DNA from: Candidatus Bathyarchaeota archaeon
GTDB taxonomy: Archaea > Thermoproteota > Bathyarchaeia > Bathyarchaeales > Bathyarchaeaceae
Reading direction: 5' to 3'
Length of the DNA stretch: 18,560 nucleotides
Assembly (NCBI GenBank): GCA_029883255.1
Contig: JAOUJL010000016.1
Location: forward strand, 1 to 18,560
A program made the position numbers and the translations under genes. The notes under the pieces are model-generated. The model had not been told where the DNA came from and made no database searches. It saw only the letters and a program-made list of their open reading frames with translations. Shown in pieces: positions 4,772 through 12,312 of this stretch (its first letter is position 1; each line of letters opens with the position of its first letter).

Positions 4772-7700
4772 ATGGCTTATACGGAATGGACCTTTCAGGG
4801 GCGTGTTCTTTCTTGGATTAGGGAGTTTATCAAGGAGAAGAATTTACCTTTTGATGGTGCTGATCAGGAGATTATCGTAGAGGGTCGTAAACGCCCGGAT
4901 ATTCTCGTTTGGAAGAATAGAAATTTGAGGGAAGCCGCTCTTCTGCTTTCGCTTAAAGGTCCGTATCGGGATGCTTGGGAAGCGGCTGATGATGCCTTAA
5001 TTGCATCGTCGAGGGCTGGCACAAGGTATTTCGCTACGTGGAATGTCAACAGGTTCTTTATGTGGGATAGGTACAGGAGGGGGAATCTTTATGATCAGCT
5101 GGTTGATGCCAGCGAAGTTACTACGATCAAACATTGGAGAGAAATAGATAGGGTCGAAGAGTCCATTAGGTCTTTTCTAAGGGATTTTCTCGTCGAGTTT
5201 ACAGAGGTGTACTTTGAAAGGAAGGCTTTGCCGCCGTTGCCTCCTGATGAGAGGTTTATTTTTAGGTTAAGGTCGGCTATAGACACGTTCTCTATCCCAG
5301 CTTTTTATAGGATAAAGGATGAGTGGGATAGGAGTAAGGCGTTCAGAGAGGGATTGCGTAAGTGGTTCGCTGAACAAGGGTGGACCTTCACTAGGACGGA
5401 TGATGATTTTGAGAAGGTTGCGAGGCAGTATGTTTACCTTCTTGTTAACAAGATAGTGTTTTATTACATTTTGAGGTTGAAGAATAGTCAATTGCCGAAG
5501 ATACACGTTCCTTTGGGAGTTGGGGGAGAGCAGTTTAGGGAGATATTGCAATCGTTCTTTAACCAAGCTTTAGGAATAGATTACGAGACTATATTTGCAG
5601 CTGACTTTCTTGATGCTATGCCGCTACCTGACGATCTGACTGGACAACTCAGGAACTTCATCGACAGAGTAGGAGAATACGATTTCTCAAAGGTTGGATA
5701 CGAAGTTATTGGAAGGGTTTTCGAGAGGCTAATCCCAGAAAGAGAGAGACATAAGCTGGGACAGTACTTCACTAGAAGCGATGTTGTCGACTTGATGGTG
5801 GGCTTCTGCGTTCGTAGTCCAGACGCAAAAGTCTTGGACCCAGCATGTGGTGCAGGAACGTTCCTTGTTAGATCTTATTTTAGAAAGAACTTCTTAGATC
5901 CTCCTAAGCCTCACGAGGAACTTTTGAACGAATTATATGGAATAGACATAGCTAAGTTTCCAGCCCACTTAACCACAATCAACCTAGCAGCGCGAGACTT
6001 GTCTGTGGAGGAGAACTATCCAAGGGTTCTTTGCGAGGACTTCTTTGACGTGATCAGAGAAAGGAGAATCCCAATTCTCAAGAAAGAGTATGCGGAAAAA
6101 TACAGAATTGAGGGGCTAGACCTTGAGAAATTAATGGTTAAAATTCCGTTGTGTGATGCTGTTGTCATGAATCCACCATACACCAGACAGGAGGAGATGG
6201 AAAGTCTGGTATTCCCTGAGGGATACAGGATAACTCTGCAAAGGCTTGCAAGCGAGGAATGGGACGGATTCTACGTTGGCAAACGCTCAAGCATTTATTC
6301 ACATTTCTTCTTTCACGGGGGGCAATTCCTAAAAGAGGAAGGAAGATTAGGTTTAATAACTTCCAACTCTTGGCTAGATGTAGATTATGGAAAATATCTT
6401 CAAGAGTTCTTTCTCCAAAATTTTAAGATTGTGGCGGTAATTGAGTCAAAAGTTGAAAGATGGTTTGAAGACGCAGACATTAACACCGCAATTACGATAC
6501 TTCAAAAATGCCGAGAAAAGAGAGAAAGAGACAACAACCTTGTGAAGTTTGTTCAACTCAAGAAGCCTTTAAGTGAATTTATACCACTAACACGTGCGGA
6601 AGATGAAAGACTAAACATTGTTGAAGAGTTCACTAAATTCATTGAAGAAACAGAGGAATATTTCAATGATGACAAAATGAGAGTGTATCCTATTCGGCAG
6701 GAAGAACTTTGGAAAGAAGGATTTGATAAGGAAGAGGGAAAATATGTTGGCTCAAAATGGGGAAAGTACCTAAGAGCGCCTGAAATATTCTTCAAGATTT
6801 TGGAGAAAGGAAAAGATATCTTCATTCCTTTAAAGGAAGTTGCAGATATAAGAAGAGGATTCACAACGGGTGCTAACAGTTTCTTCTACCTGTCTGAAGA
6901 TAAGATAGAATCATGGAAAATTGAGCCTAAATTCCTGAAAGCTGTCATCAAGTCTCCAAAAGAAAGCGAAACTGGCGCTGTTAACCCCCACAATCTAAAG
7001 TACAAAGTGCTCCTGGTTCACAAGGATAAGTCTAAACTTCAAGGAACAAATGTTCTAAAGTATATAATGTGGGGCGAAGGGCAAACGTACCATGACCGAC
7101 CAACTTGTAGCTCAAGGGAAAGGTGGTATGATCTGGGTAGAAGGAAGCCTGCGCCTATACTTTGGGTGAAAGGTATTTGGGCGAGACATATTACCCCATA
7201 CAACCCTAGAGGAGCATATGTTGACCAACAGTTGTATGATGTAACCCCTCATGATAAGAAAATCGGTAAAATCTTATGTGCCCTCCTAAACTCCACATTG
7301 ACCGCCCTGTTTTCTGAGTTGCATGGACGAGTAACCTTTGGTGAGGGTGTGCTTTGGATAGCAACTTATGAGGCTTCTCGGATACCAATTGTCAATCCAA
7401 CCAAAATTGATAGGGAAATGATCAAAAAAGTTGAGCAAGCTGTTGACAATTTGTGCGGAAGACCAATAAAGAGCATTTTTGAAGAAGTGAATATGCACGA
7501 TAGAAGAGAACTGGACACTTTGATCTTTAATGTAATTGGGCTAACAAAAGAAGAAGGGGAAGAAGTTTACAAAGCTGTTATCGACTTAGTTGGATCAAGG
7601 ATTAAGAAGGCAAGGAGTGTTAAAAAACGCAAGAAAAGAGTTAAAGGTATAGATATTGAGGCTCTTGTCGAGGATATTTTCGAGGAGGTCGGTAAAGGCA

Positions 7701-8059
7701 GACTGATGAAGTTCCCTGATGACTACATTGAAGGTTTTGAGTATAGAGAGATATCGGCTCCTGAAGGTGAAGCTCAGGTTGGTCAGGATCTTTACGGTTT
7801 TTACGTTAAAATCGGTGGAAAAGAGATTAGATGTAAATCTCCTTATGAGGCCAGATACATTCAATACGCTGTTTTGAACGGAAAAACCACTATAAGAATA
7901 TTCAAAGATGAGAAATTAATCAGGGAAGCCGTTAGAGAGTACGGTTCTCTCTTTAGAGAAGTCAAAAAAAGAATAATCGAGTACTTGGAATCTACGATCC
8001 CAGAGAGGAAGCTAAGAGATAAAATTAAAGCCAAAGTGTGGGAGAGGATTGTCGCGTAG
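4772..8059 (+). CDS. Type IIG-like / Eco57I-type N6-adenine methyltransferase with nuclease-like N-terminus
   Basis: The product has 1095 residues. Residues about 1-100 form a restriction-nuclease-like domain with RPDILVW (D43) and LLSLKGP (K62), ending in YFATWNVNRFFMWD, typical of such N-termini. Here S60-L61-K62 stands where E-x-K is expected. A helical linker follows. The methyltransferase core has motif X KLGQYFT (about 328-334), motif I DPACGAGTFL (about 356-365) and motif IV NPPY (467-470), which define an N6-adenine enzyme. ADIRRGFTTGANSFFYL opens the target-recognition part. The last 150 residues are charged and unassigned. ATG 4772 follows GAGGATGG. The gene overlaps the next one. 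Likely role: site-specific DNA methylation with or without cleavage, as the core of a defence operon. Confidence 0.88.
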   Translation: MAYTEWTFQGRVLSWIREFIKEKNLPFDGADQEIIVEGRKRPDILVWKNRNLREAALLLSLKGPYRDAWEAADDALIASSRAGTRYFATWNVNRFFMWDRYRRGNLYDQLVDASEVTTIKHWREIDRVEESIRSFLRDFLVEFTEVYFERKALPPLPPDERFIFRLRSAIDTFSIPAFYRIKDEWDRSKAFREGLRKWFAEQGWTFTRTDDDFEKVARQYVYLLVNKIVFYYILRLKNSQLPKIHVPLGVGGEQFREILQSFFNQALGIDYETIFAADFLDAMPLPDDLTGQLRNFIDRVGEYDFSKVGYEVIGRVFERLIPERERHKLGQYFTRSDVVDLMVGFCVRSPDAKVLDPACGAGTFLVRSYFRKNFLDPPKPHEELLNELYGIDIAKFPAHLTTINLAARDLSVEENYPRVLCEDFFDVIRERRIPILKKEYAEKYRIEGLDLEKLMVKIPLCDAVVMNPPYTRQEEMESLVFPEGYRITLQRLASEEWDGFYVGKRSSIYSHFFFHGGQFLKEEGRLGLITSNSWLDVDYGKYLQEFFLQNFKIVAVIESKVERWFEDADINTAITILQKCREKRERDNNLVKFVQLKKPLSEFIPLTRAEDERLNIVEEFTKFIEETEEYFNDDKMRVYPIRQEELWKEGFDKEEGKYVGSKWGKYLRAPEIFFKILEKGKDIFIPLKEVADIRRGFTTGANSFFYLSEDKIESWKIEPKFLKAVIKSPKESETGAVNPHNLKYKVLLVHKDKSKLQGTNVLKYIMWGEGQTYHDRPTCSSRERWYDLGRRKPAPILWVKGIWARHITPYNPRGAYVDQQLYDVTPHDKKIGKILCALLNSTLTALFSELHGRVTFGEGVLWIATYEASRIPIVNPTKIDREMIKKVEQAVDNLCGRPIKSIFEEVNMHDRRELDTLIFNVIGLTKEEGEEVYKAVIDLVGSRIKKARSVKKRKKRVKGIDIEALVEDIFEEVGKGRLMKFPDDYIEGFEYREISAPEGEAQVGQDLYGFYVKIGGKEIRCKSPYEARYIQYAVLNGKTTIRIFKDEKLIREAVREYGSLFREVKKRIIEYLESTIPERKLRDKIKAKVWERIVA

Positions 8060-8762
8060 AAAATCTTCACTAGAAGTAGAAATAGATTATACAGGAATAT
8101 ACATAACTCCTCCCAGTGAGATTGAACAAAAATACGAGATAGTCATGGCAGATAGCATGAGGTTCAAAGACGAAGAAACCAGTGAAACTACTAAGAGCAA
8201 AATGACTTTGTCCAGAGCAAATGATAAACTTTCCATTGAATTTCACGGGAAATTTAAAGAACGCCCAATTACGATGAAAACACGGCATGTGAGAGCTGAT
8301 ATCTACATCAATCTTCGTCACCGTAGAGACGTATTGAGATTTCTACACCGAGTATTTAAGCCGACGATGAAAACGATCCCCCGCGGTCCTGATCCGACAA
8401 AGTACATTGTAGGTGCGACATGGATTCCTATGAAAGGCAAGCCATCCACGGAAATCCTCATCGATCACGTGGAAATTCACACACCTAAGTGGATGATAAT
8501 GGGAGAGAAGAAGAGGGCATTTTTAGACGTTGAGCGTGATGCCAAATATAACAGAGTTCAGATGCATCTTGGAATTAGATTCAGGGATCGTGATCTCGTT
8601 AAGTATATACAAACACCATTTAGGTGCGGAGAAATTCGACCTGTTAACGGGCGTATTGAAATTAGTGAAGAGTACGTTGACTTACTGTACTCATACTTAA
8701 AAAAATATGGCGATTCTTCACTGGCTAAAAATGAAGGAGAAAGATACTATGGCAAGATGTGA
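8049..8762 (+). CDS. Unrecognised 237-aa protein of the methyltransferase operon
   Basis: I recognise no family. It starts at TTG 8049 (MSRRKSSLEVEIDYTGIYIT), inside the last codons of the methyltransferase gene, with GGGAGAGG 1-8 bases before it. The sequence alternates strands with basic residues (for example RHVRADIYINLRHRRDVLRF and VQMHLGIRFRDRDLVKY), which suggests a beta-rich, possibly nucleic-acid-binding protein. No cysteine pairs, P-loop, signal peptide or membrane segment are seen. It overlaps both neighbours (11 bp and 14 bp), so translation is probably coupled and the product likely works with them. ATG 8145 would give a shorter protein but loses the overlap. Confidence 0.65.
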   Translation: MSRRKSSLEVEIDYTGIYITPPSEIEQKYEIVMADSMRFKDEETSETTKSKMTLSRANDKLSIEFHGKFKERPITMKTRHVRADIYINLRHRRDVLRFLHRVFKPTMKTIPRGPDPTKYIVGATWIPMKGKPSTEILIDHVEIHTPKWMIMGEKKRAFLDVERDAKYNRVQMHLGIRFRDRDLVKYIQTPFRCGEIRPVNGRIEISEEYVDLLYSYLKKYGDSSLAKNEGERYYGKM

Positions 8763-10134
8763 AAAATGTGGCAACCCAATCGACGTACCTTACGTGTGCC
8801 CATACTGCGGCGGAAAATTCTGCTATGAACACAGCAGCCGAGAAAAACATAACTGCGTCATCACTGCCCAAACCGCTTCCACACTAGGACTCAGATTGGA
8901 AACTCAAAAACCTCTACCAGCAGTCAAAGGGAAAGCAGCAAGAAACGAACTCAACGAAGTCTTAAAATTCGAAAAAGAGCTTGATTCTTACCTAAATGAC
9001 CTAGTTGAAAGCAGACTCGACCAAACAACAGAATTCGGCAAACAATTCTCAGTCAATGAATTAGCCCTATACCTCTTAGAACTATTCGGCTCCGTACTAT
9101 TTTTCGACAGCCTCCTATCAATAGTCCAACAATACTCCATAGCCGACGTAGAAGTCGTCTCCAAACCTGGCAAAAGTGCCATGAGAACAGGATTCAATCT
9201 AGCACTTTTTGGCCAACCAGGAACTGGCAAAACCTTCGCCGCACTAGACATGATCTTAGGAAAATCAAGAAAAGGTGTAAGTGCACATGGTCTTCCAGGA
9301 AGAAACCGTTACTGCGGTGGCATGACACCCGCACGTTTCATAGAAATAGGCCAAGCATATCAAGGCAGAAAATTCAATTTCATAGTTACAGAATTTAACG
9401 ATTGGTTCAAATCCAGAGGAATGGTAGAACCCCTCAAAGTCGCATTGGAACAAGGAATCATTAAAAAAGAGACTATGAGAGGAACTGTAGGTCCGTACAA
9501 GTTTACCTCTTTCTTCAGCGTTAACTACAATACCAAAGTTCAGCTAAAAGGATACAAAGCCACTGTAGGAGACCCAAACTTCAACGCTATAGAAGATAGA
9601 ATGCTCTGTCGTCTTCACAGATTAACAAGAAAGAGATTCGAGGAAATAGCCAGAAGCGCGATGAAGTTCACGTTGGGGGAAGTCACCATGAGTCAAGCAA
9701 ACTCGATAAGAGACCACTTAACGCTTGTACACTCCATCGAAACCAAACATCCGTTGGTTAAAGATATGTTCCCTTATAAACCAATTCGGCTTACACGCGC
9801 GGTTTATGAACGAATCGTAGAAGCAAGAGAAGCCATACTAGAATACCTAAAGTACAAAGAGAGCATGGATTTCAGCCCAAGACTTGAAATGAGGGCAATA
9901 CAACTAGCATGTGCCATGTCCCTCTTAAACTACTTCAGAGACGACAAAGAATTTATAACCATCGACAAGGAAGCGATACGTCTGGCGATCAAGTTCTACG
10001 TTGAAGAAGCATCAGTCAGGTCTAAAGAAGAATTTAAGCCTGAATGGGTTCTATATGATTTAGGTATTTACAAGCCAAGCGAACTTAGAAAACCCAGTTT
10101 TGTAGATGAACGAAATACTAATCGCACGTTGTAA
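8749..10134 (+). CDS. AN1 zinc finger fused to an MCM-like AAA+ ATPase
   Basis: The product has 461 residues. MARCEKCGNPIDVPYVCPYC leads a full AN1 finger: C4, C7, C17, C20, C25, H28, H34 and C36. After a helical linker comes Walker A GQPGTGKT (155-162). FNFIVTEFNDW (about 209-218) occupies Walker B but has T-E where D-E is usual. EPLKVALEQGIIKKE, then FFSVNYN (sensor 1-like) and AIEDRMLCRLHRL (arginine-finger region), follow the order of MCM helicases. A C-terminal helical lid ends about residue 430. I start at ATG 8749 because AAGGAG lies 9 bases before it and the finger begins at once. The likely role is a motor or helicase on DNA serving the operon; a replication helicase of a former plasmid or virus is the alternative. 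Confidence 0.78.
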   Translation: MARCEKCGNPIDVPYVCPYCGGKFCYEHSSREKHNCVITAQTASTLGLRLETQKPLPAVKGKAARNELNEVLKFEKELDSYLNDLVESRLDQTTEFGKQFSVNELALYLLELFGSVLFFDSLLSIVQQYSIADVEVVSKPGKSAMRTGFNLALFGQPGTGKTFAALDMILGKSRKGVSAHGLPGRNRYCGGMTPARFIEIGQAYQGRKFNFIVTEFNDWFKSRGMVEPLKVALEQGIIKKETMRGTVGPYKFTSFFSVNYNTKVQLKGYKATVGDPNFNAIEDRMLCRLHRLTRKRFEEIARSAMKFTLGEVTMSQANSIRDHLTLVHSIETKHPLVKDMFPYKPIRLTRAVYERIVEAREAILEYLKYKESMDFSPRLEMRAIQLACAMSLLNYFRDDKEFITIDKEAIRLAIKFYVEEASVRSKEEFKPEWVLYDLGIYKPSELRKPSFVDERNTNRTL

Positions 10135-10375
10135 GAGAACCTATGAACTCTTGTGCTATGGTGTCGCGAATGAACTCTTCTTTTGTTGTGTAGCCTAACT
10201 GTTTGTTTTCTTCTATGAAGTTTCATACTTGGGTCAGTAGTTCTAGTGGAAGTATTACTGACTGTTTGAGTAGGGCGTTTATGGCGTCTTGGTATGTTTG
10301 CATTTTGCTTGTTTGAGCAATTAATTCGCCGGGGAGTAGGGCGAGTTTTTGGTGAACATCATCAGAGATTCTAAG
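10118..10375 (-). pseudogene. CopG/RHH-type regulator, interrupted by TGA
   Basis: The minus strand encodes LRISDDVHQKLALLPGELIA, then TYQDAINALLKQSVILPLEL, a stop (TGA at 10223-10225), and NFIEENKQLGYTTKEEFIRD. Two RHH-like segments in one chain are typical of an archaeal regulator family. The internal TGA and a TAA (10376-10378) where the start is expected make it a pseudogene. Its 3' end overlaps the last 17 bases of the convergent AAA+ gene. It fills the gap between the AAA+ gene and the PD-(D/E)xK gene. Confidence 0.72.
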
Positions 10376-10399
10376 TTATGTCCAAGCATGTGTCACGAA

Positions 10400-10915
10400 T
10401 TATCTTGTAGCTTTGTAGGCTGCTCTAGTGCTTTTTCCTATTTTTGTGTTGGATAGAATTTTCCACAATTCATCGAATTTTTCAACGTAAGTTTTATAGT
10501 TTGATTCATATCGTAATTTTGGCTTCTTTTTTTCATAACGAGTATATACCTTCAAATCCTCAAATGACGTCAATACGATCAGGTCGGCATCTTCATATCT
10601 TTCTAGATTAGCCATCCCTTTCTTTCCGAGTGGAGGCTTTTTTACTTCGATAAACACAGTTCCGTTTTTGCTTCTTAACGTAATGTCTGGAAGCCCTTTA
10701 CCAACAGCTGGTTTTTCTCTATAAGCTTTCTCATGAACTTCTGAGCATTGCTCTGTTATTTTGTAAATGTTCCAATTCAACGTTTCAAGCATGGGTAAAA
10801 CAAACTTAGTTGTTATGTCTTGTTCTGAAAGTTTCTCTTTTATGGCCTTTCTTGTAATACCTGAAAATCTCTTCACAACTTCTGTTAATTTCTTCTTTGC
10901 TTCACTTTTTCTCAA
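10400..10915 (-). CDS. Stand-alone PD-(D/E)xK restriction nuclease-like protein
   Basis: The product has 171 residues. EQDITTKFVLPMLETLNWNI (31-50) and GLPDITLRSKNGTVFIEVKK (74-93) match the N-terminal nuclease domain of type I/IIG restriction subunits: D77, E90 and K92 give a complete D...ExK site. Unlike the large methyltransferase at 4772, its acidic residue is present. It may therefore supply or substitute the cleavage function, but the two genes are not in one operon. The start is TTG 10915, backed by GGGTGATG just upstream; the nearer ATG (10920) is out of frame. A good TATA box lies at 10955-10965. Many such short proteins are fully formed, so the size is not evidence of truncation. 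Confidence 0.75.
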   Translation of the reverse strand: MRKSEAKKKLTEVVKRFSGITRKAIKEKLSEQDITTKFVLPMLETLNWNIYKITEQCSEVHEKAYREKPAVGKGLPDITLRSKNGTVFIEVKKPPLGKKGMANLERYEDADLIVLTSFEDLKVYTRYEKKKPKLRYESNYKTYVEKFDELWKILSNTKIGKSTRAAYKATR

Positions 10916-10954
10916 AACATCACCCTCAGCACACTAGTTTTCTTTTAATTTACT

Positions 10955-10965
10955 CTTATATATTT
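10955..10965 (-). promoter_or_regulatory. TATA box of the PD-(D/E)xK gene
   Basis: AAATATATAAG on the minus strand lies 40-50 bp before TTG 10915. It would place the transcript start near 10930, leaving a short leader with the GGGTGATG ribosome site. This is the clearest TATA box in the window. Confidence 0.6.
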
Positions 10966-11027
10966 CTAATTTCTAATTCTAAATCAATCTATTTTTTAGA
11001 AATCCTATTTATTATCTGCTTAGAAAA

Positions 11028-11034
11028 CGCGCGC
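11028..11034. repeat. Alternating G/C tract CGCGCGC
   Basis: The tract lies 11 bp past the stop of the DUF5655-like gene on the minus strand, followed by TTTTC in that direction. It is one of the six tracts. Confidence 0.5.
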
Positions 11035-11045
11035 AAAGCCATTTT

Positions 11046-11468
11046 TCACAGGGTTTTCTTATAGGCGATTTTCGCAGCTTCAACAAGCAAAACTAAACTT
11101 GTCTTATCGTCAACTCGAATGTCTGTCCATCTTGGATTTTTATGCGGTCTTACATCTAGCTCTAGCATATCAAACTGAGTTCTAGGTATTCTTACAGAGA
11201 GCCAAAAACCTCTTGGTTGAGTGTAGATTCCAGCGAAATTTACAGATGTTCGAAATAGTATATGAGATTTAGTGATCCTCTCCTCAATCTTGTCAGATAT
11301 CTTTAGTATGGCGTTTCGTAAGTCAACTACCATCTTCTTCATTTTGGCATTTTTGATCTTCTTTAATTGATTTTCAAATGTGACTTTTGGTAAGATGTCT
11401 TCGATGCAATTGGCCTGGATCAATTTCTCCAATGTCGTGTATAACCTTGCCTTTGGAGCAAATCTCAT
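11046..11468 (-). CDS. DUF5655-like protein, probably N-terminally truncated
   Basis: The product has 140 residues. ISDKIEERITKSHILFRTSV and NFAGIYTQPRGFWLSVRIPR resemble the DUF5655 domain (EERxTKxYIAYRTxxNFAEI, then a strand-rich part), often found in proteins linked with restriction genes. The function of the domain is not known to me. DUF5655 is usually a C-terminal domain. Here the ATG at 11468 has no Shine-Dalgarno, and a fragment of an unrelated gene begins on the other strand at 11470. The N-terminal part was therefore probably lost in a rearrangement. It may be a remnant rather than a working gene. Confidence 0.55.
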   Translation of the reverse strand: MRFAPKARLYTTLEKLIQANCIEDILPKVTFENQLKKIKNAKMKKMVVDLRNAILKISDKIEERITKSHILFRTSVNFAGIYTQPRGFWLSVRIPRTQFDMLELDVRPHKNPRWTDIRVDDKTSLVLLVEAAKIAYKKTL

Positions 11469-11469
11469 T

Positions 11470-11627
11470 GTGTCAAAATTCGACTATAAAAAAGCCTACG
11501 AGACAGTGATGAATTTCTTTGGTTCAAATAAGGTAAAATTTGCTGCAGTTGATGGGGCAGAGTTCAAGCGTGCGCTCAGCCTAAAAAACCGCCAACGGCG
11601 GAGAAACCTAAGAAGCCTCGGAAATAG
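11470..11627 (+). pseudogene. Joined gene fragments: NurA-like N-terminal piece plus basic C-terminal tail
   Basis: From 11470 the plus strand reads VSKFDYKKAYETVMNFFGSN and KVKFAAVDGAEFKRALS, which resembles the start of a NurA-like nuclease (FAAVDG, the first catalytic Asp). It then breaks off. From 11574, in another frame, AQPKKPPTAEKPKKPRK runs to TAG 11625-11627 and looks like the tail of an unrelated basic protein. The two pieces overlap by a few bases around 11574-11580. The NurA assignment rests on one short motif. Confidence 0.35.
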
Positions 11628-11725
11628 CCTTTAAACGGTTAACCGCTCAATTTCCCCTTTTCTTTTTAACCTCAATGTTCAAAACTTCTTATAATGTTGT
11701 TCTCACCATGTAATACTTGATATTG

Positions 11726-11920
11726 ATGAGGAAAAGAAAGTCTGGTAGAGAACCTTTTTGGCTGCACGCCCAGGAAATCTTAATCGCTTTGTTAGATGAT
11801 GAACTCAGCTGTGGAGAGCTGGCTGAACGTGTAGGAATAACCGAGCAGCACTTAAGCCAGCTTCTAGACTTGAGATTGACAAGTTTATCATCCAATCTTG
11901 TCAGCGCATTGACAAGATAA
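11726..11920 (+). CDS. Small helix-turn-helix protein, probably truncated
   Basis: The product of 64 residues starts MRKRKSGREPFWLHAQEILI. It holds a winged-helix-type HTH, LSCGELAERVGITEQHLSQL, as in ArsR/MarR-like regulators. The expected wing after the recognition helix is absent; the last 17 residues (LRLTSLSSNLVSALTR) are low in complexity and coincide with a triplet of 7-bp repeats at 11877-11916. ATG 11726 is preferred to TTG 11717, since the basic MRKRK start resembles related regulators. It may be a broken regulator of the element. Confidence 0.45.
   Translation: MRKRKSGREPFWLHAQEILIALLDDELSCGELAERVGITEQHLSQLLDLRLTSLSSNLVSALTR
11877..11916. repeat. Three alternating 7-bp inverted units (TGACAAG/CTTGTCA/TGACAAG)
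   Basis: TGACAAG at 11877-11883, CTTGTCA at 11897-11903 and TGACAAG at 11910-11916 can form either of two mutually exclusive stem-loops. They lie in the last codons of the HTH gene. Confidence 0.45.
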
Positions 11921-12312
11921 AGGCTTTTCCAAAGACACTCGTTTAATTCTCTGCTTAATAGGAAAAATGTTTGGTGAACAACAAACGTTAACTTGTTTAC
12001 CGAACTTTTAGAAGCCCCCTTAATCAAAGCTTTTTCTTAAACACAAATCGGTCATTAGACAGTCCTTAGCCAGATCCCAGCCTTCACGCGCTAGATGACA
12101 TGGAATTAGAAAGTCTAATGCTTACATACCCCCTCCTTAAGAATTAATGCGCTCCTCCAAAGAGGTTTAATCTTACATCAAATTGCAGAAAAAAGGTTAA
12201 AATTCTTACAACTACAGTAAGATTCTGAAACTAAAACTCACCACGAAACTGCTAAACCACAAGGAACAACAACTTTACTTAGCGTTAGACAGTGCGACTG
12301 CCCTCACTTTTT
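11921..12312. other. Gap without a recognisable gene
   Basis: The 392 bp between the HTH gene and the RNase J-like gene are AT-rich with several T/A runs and stops in all frames. No promoter, repeat or gene family stands out. Confidence 0.5.

Noticed and set aside
11589..11601. CCGCC-AAC-GGCGG hairpin with six A's beside it (terminator-like on the minus strand)
   Set aside because: It falls inside the codons of the PPTAEKP tail, and no minus-strand gene ends there.
11689..12027. Minus-strand ORF of 112 aa
   Set aside because: No family features; the plus strand here has a recognisable HTH with a plausible start.
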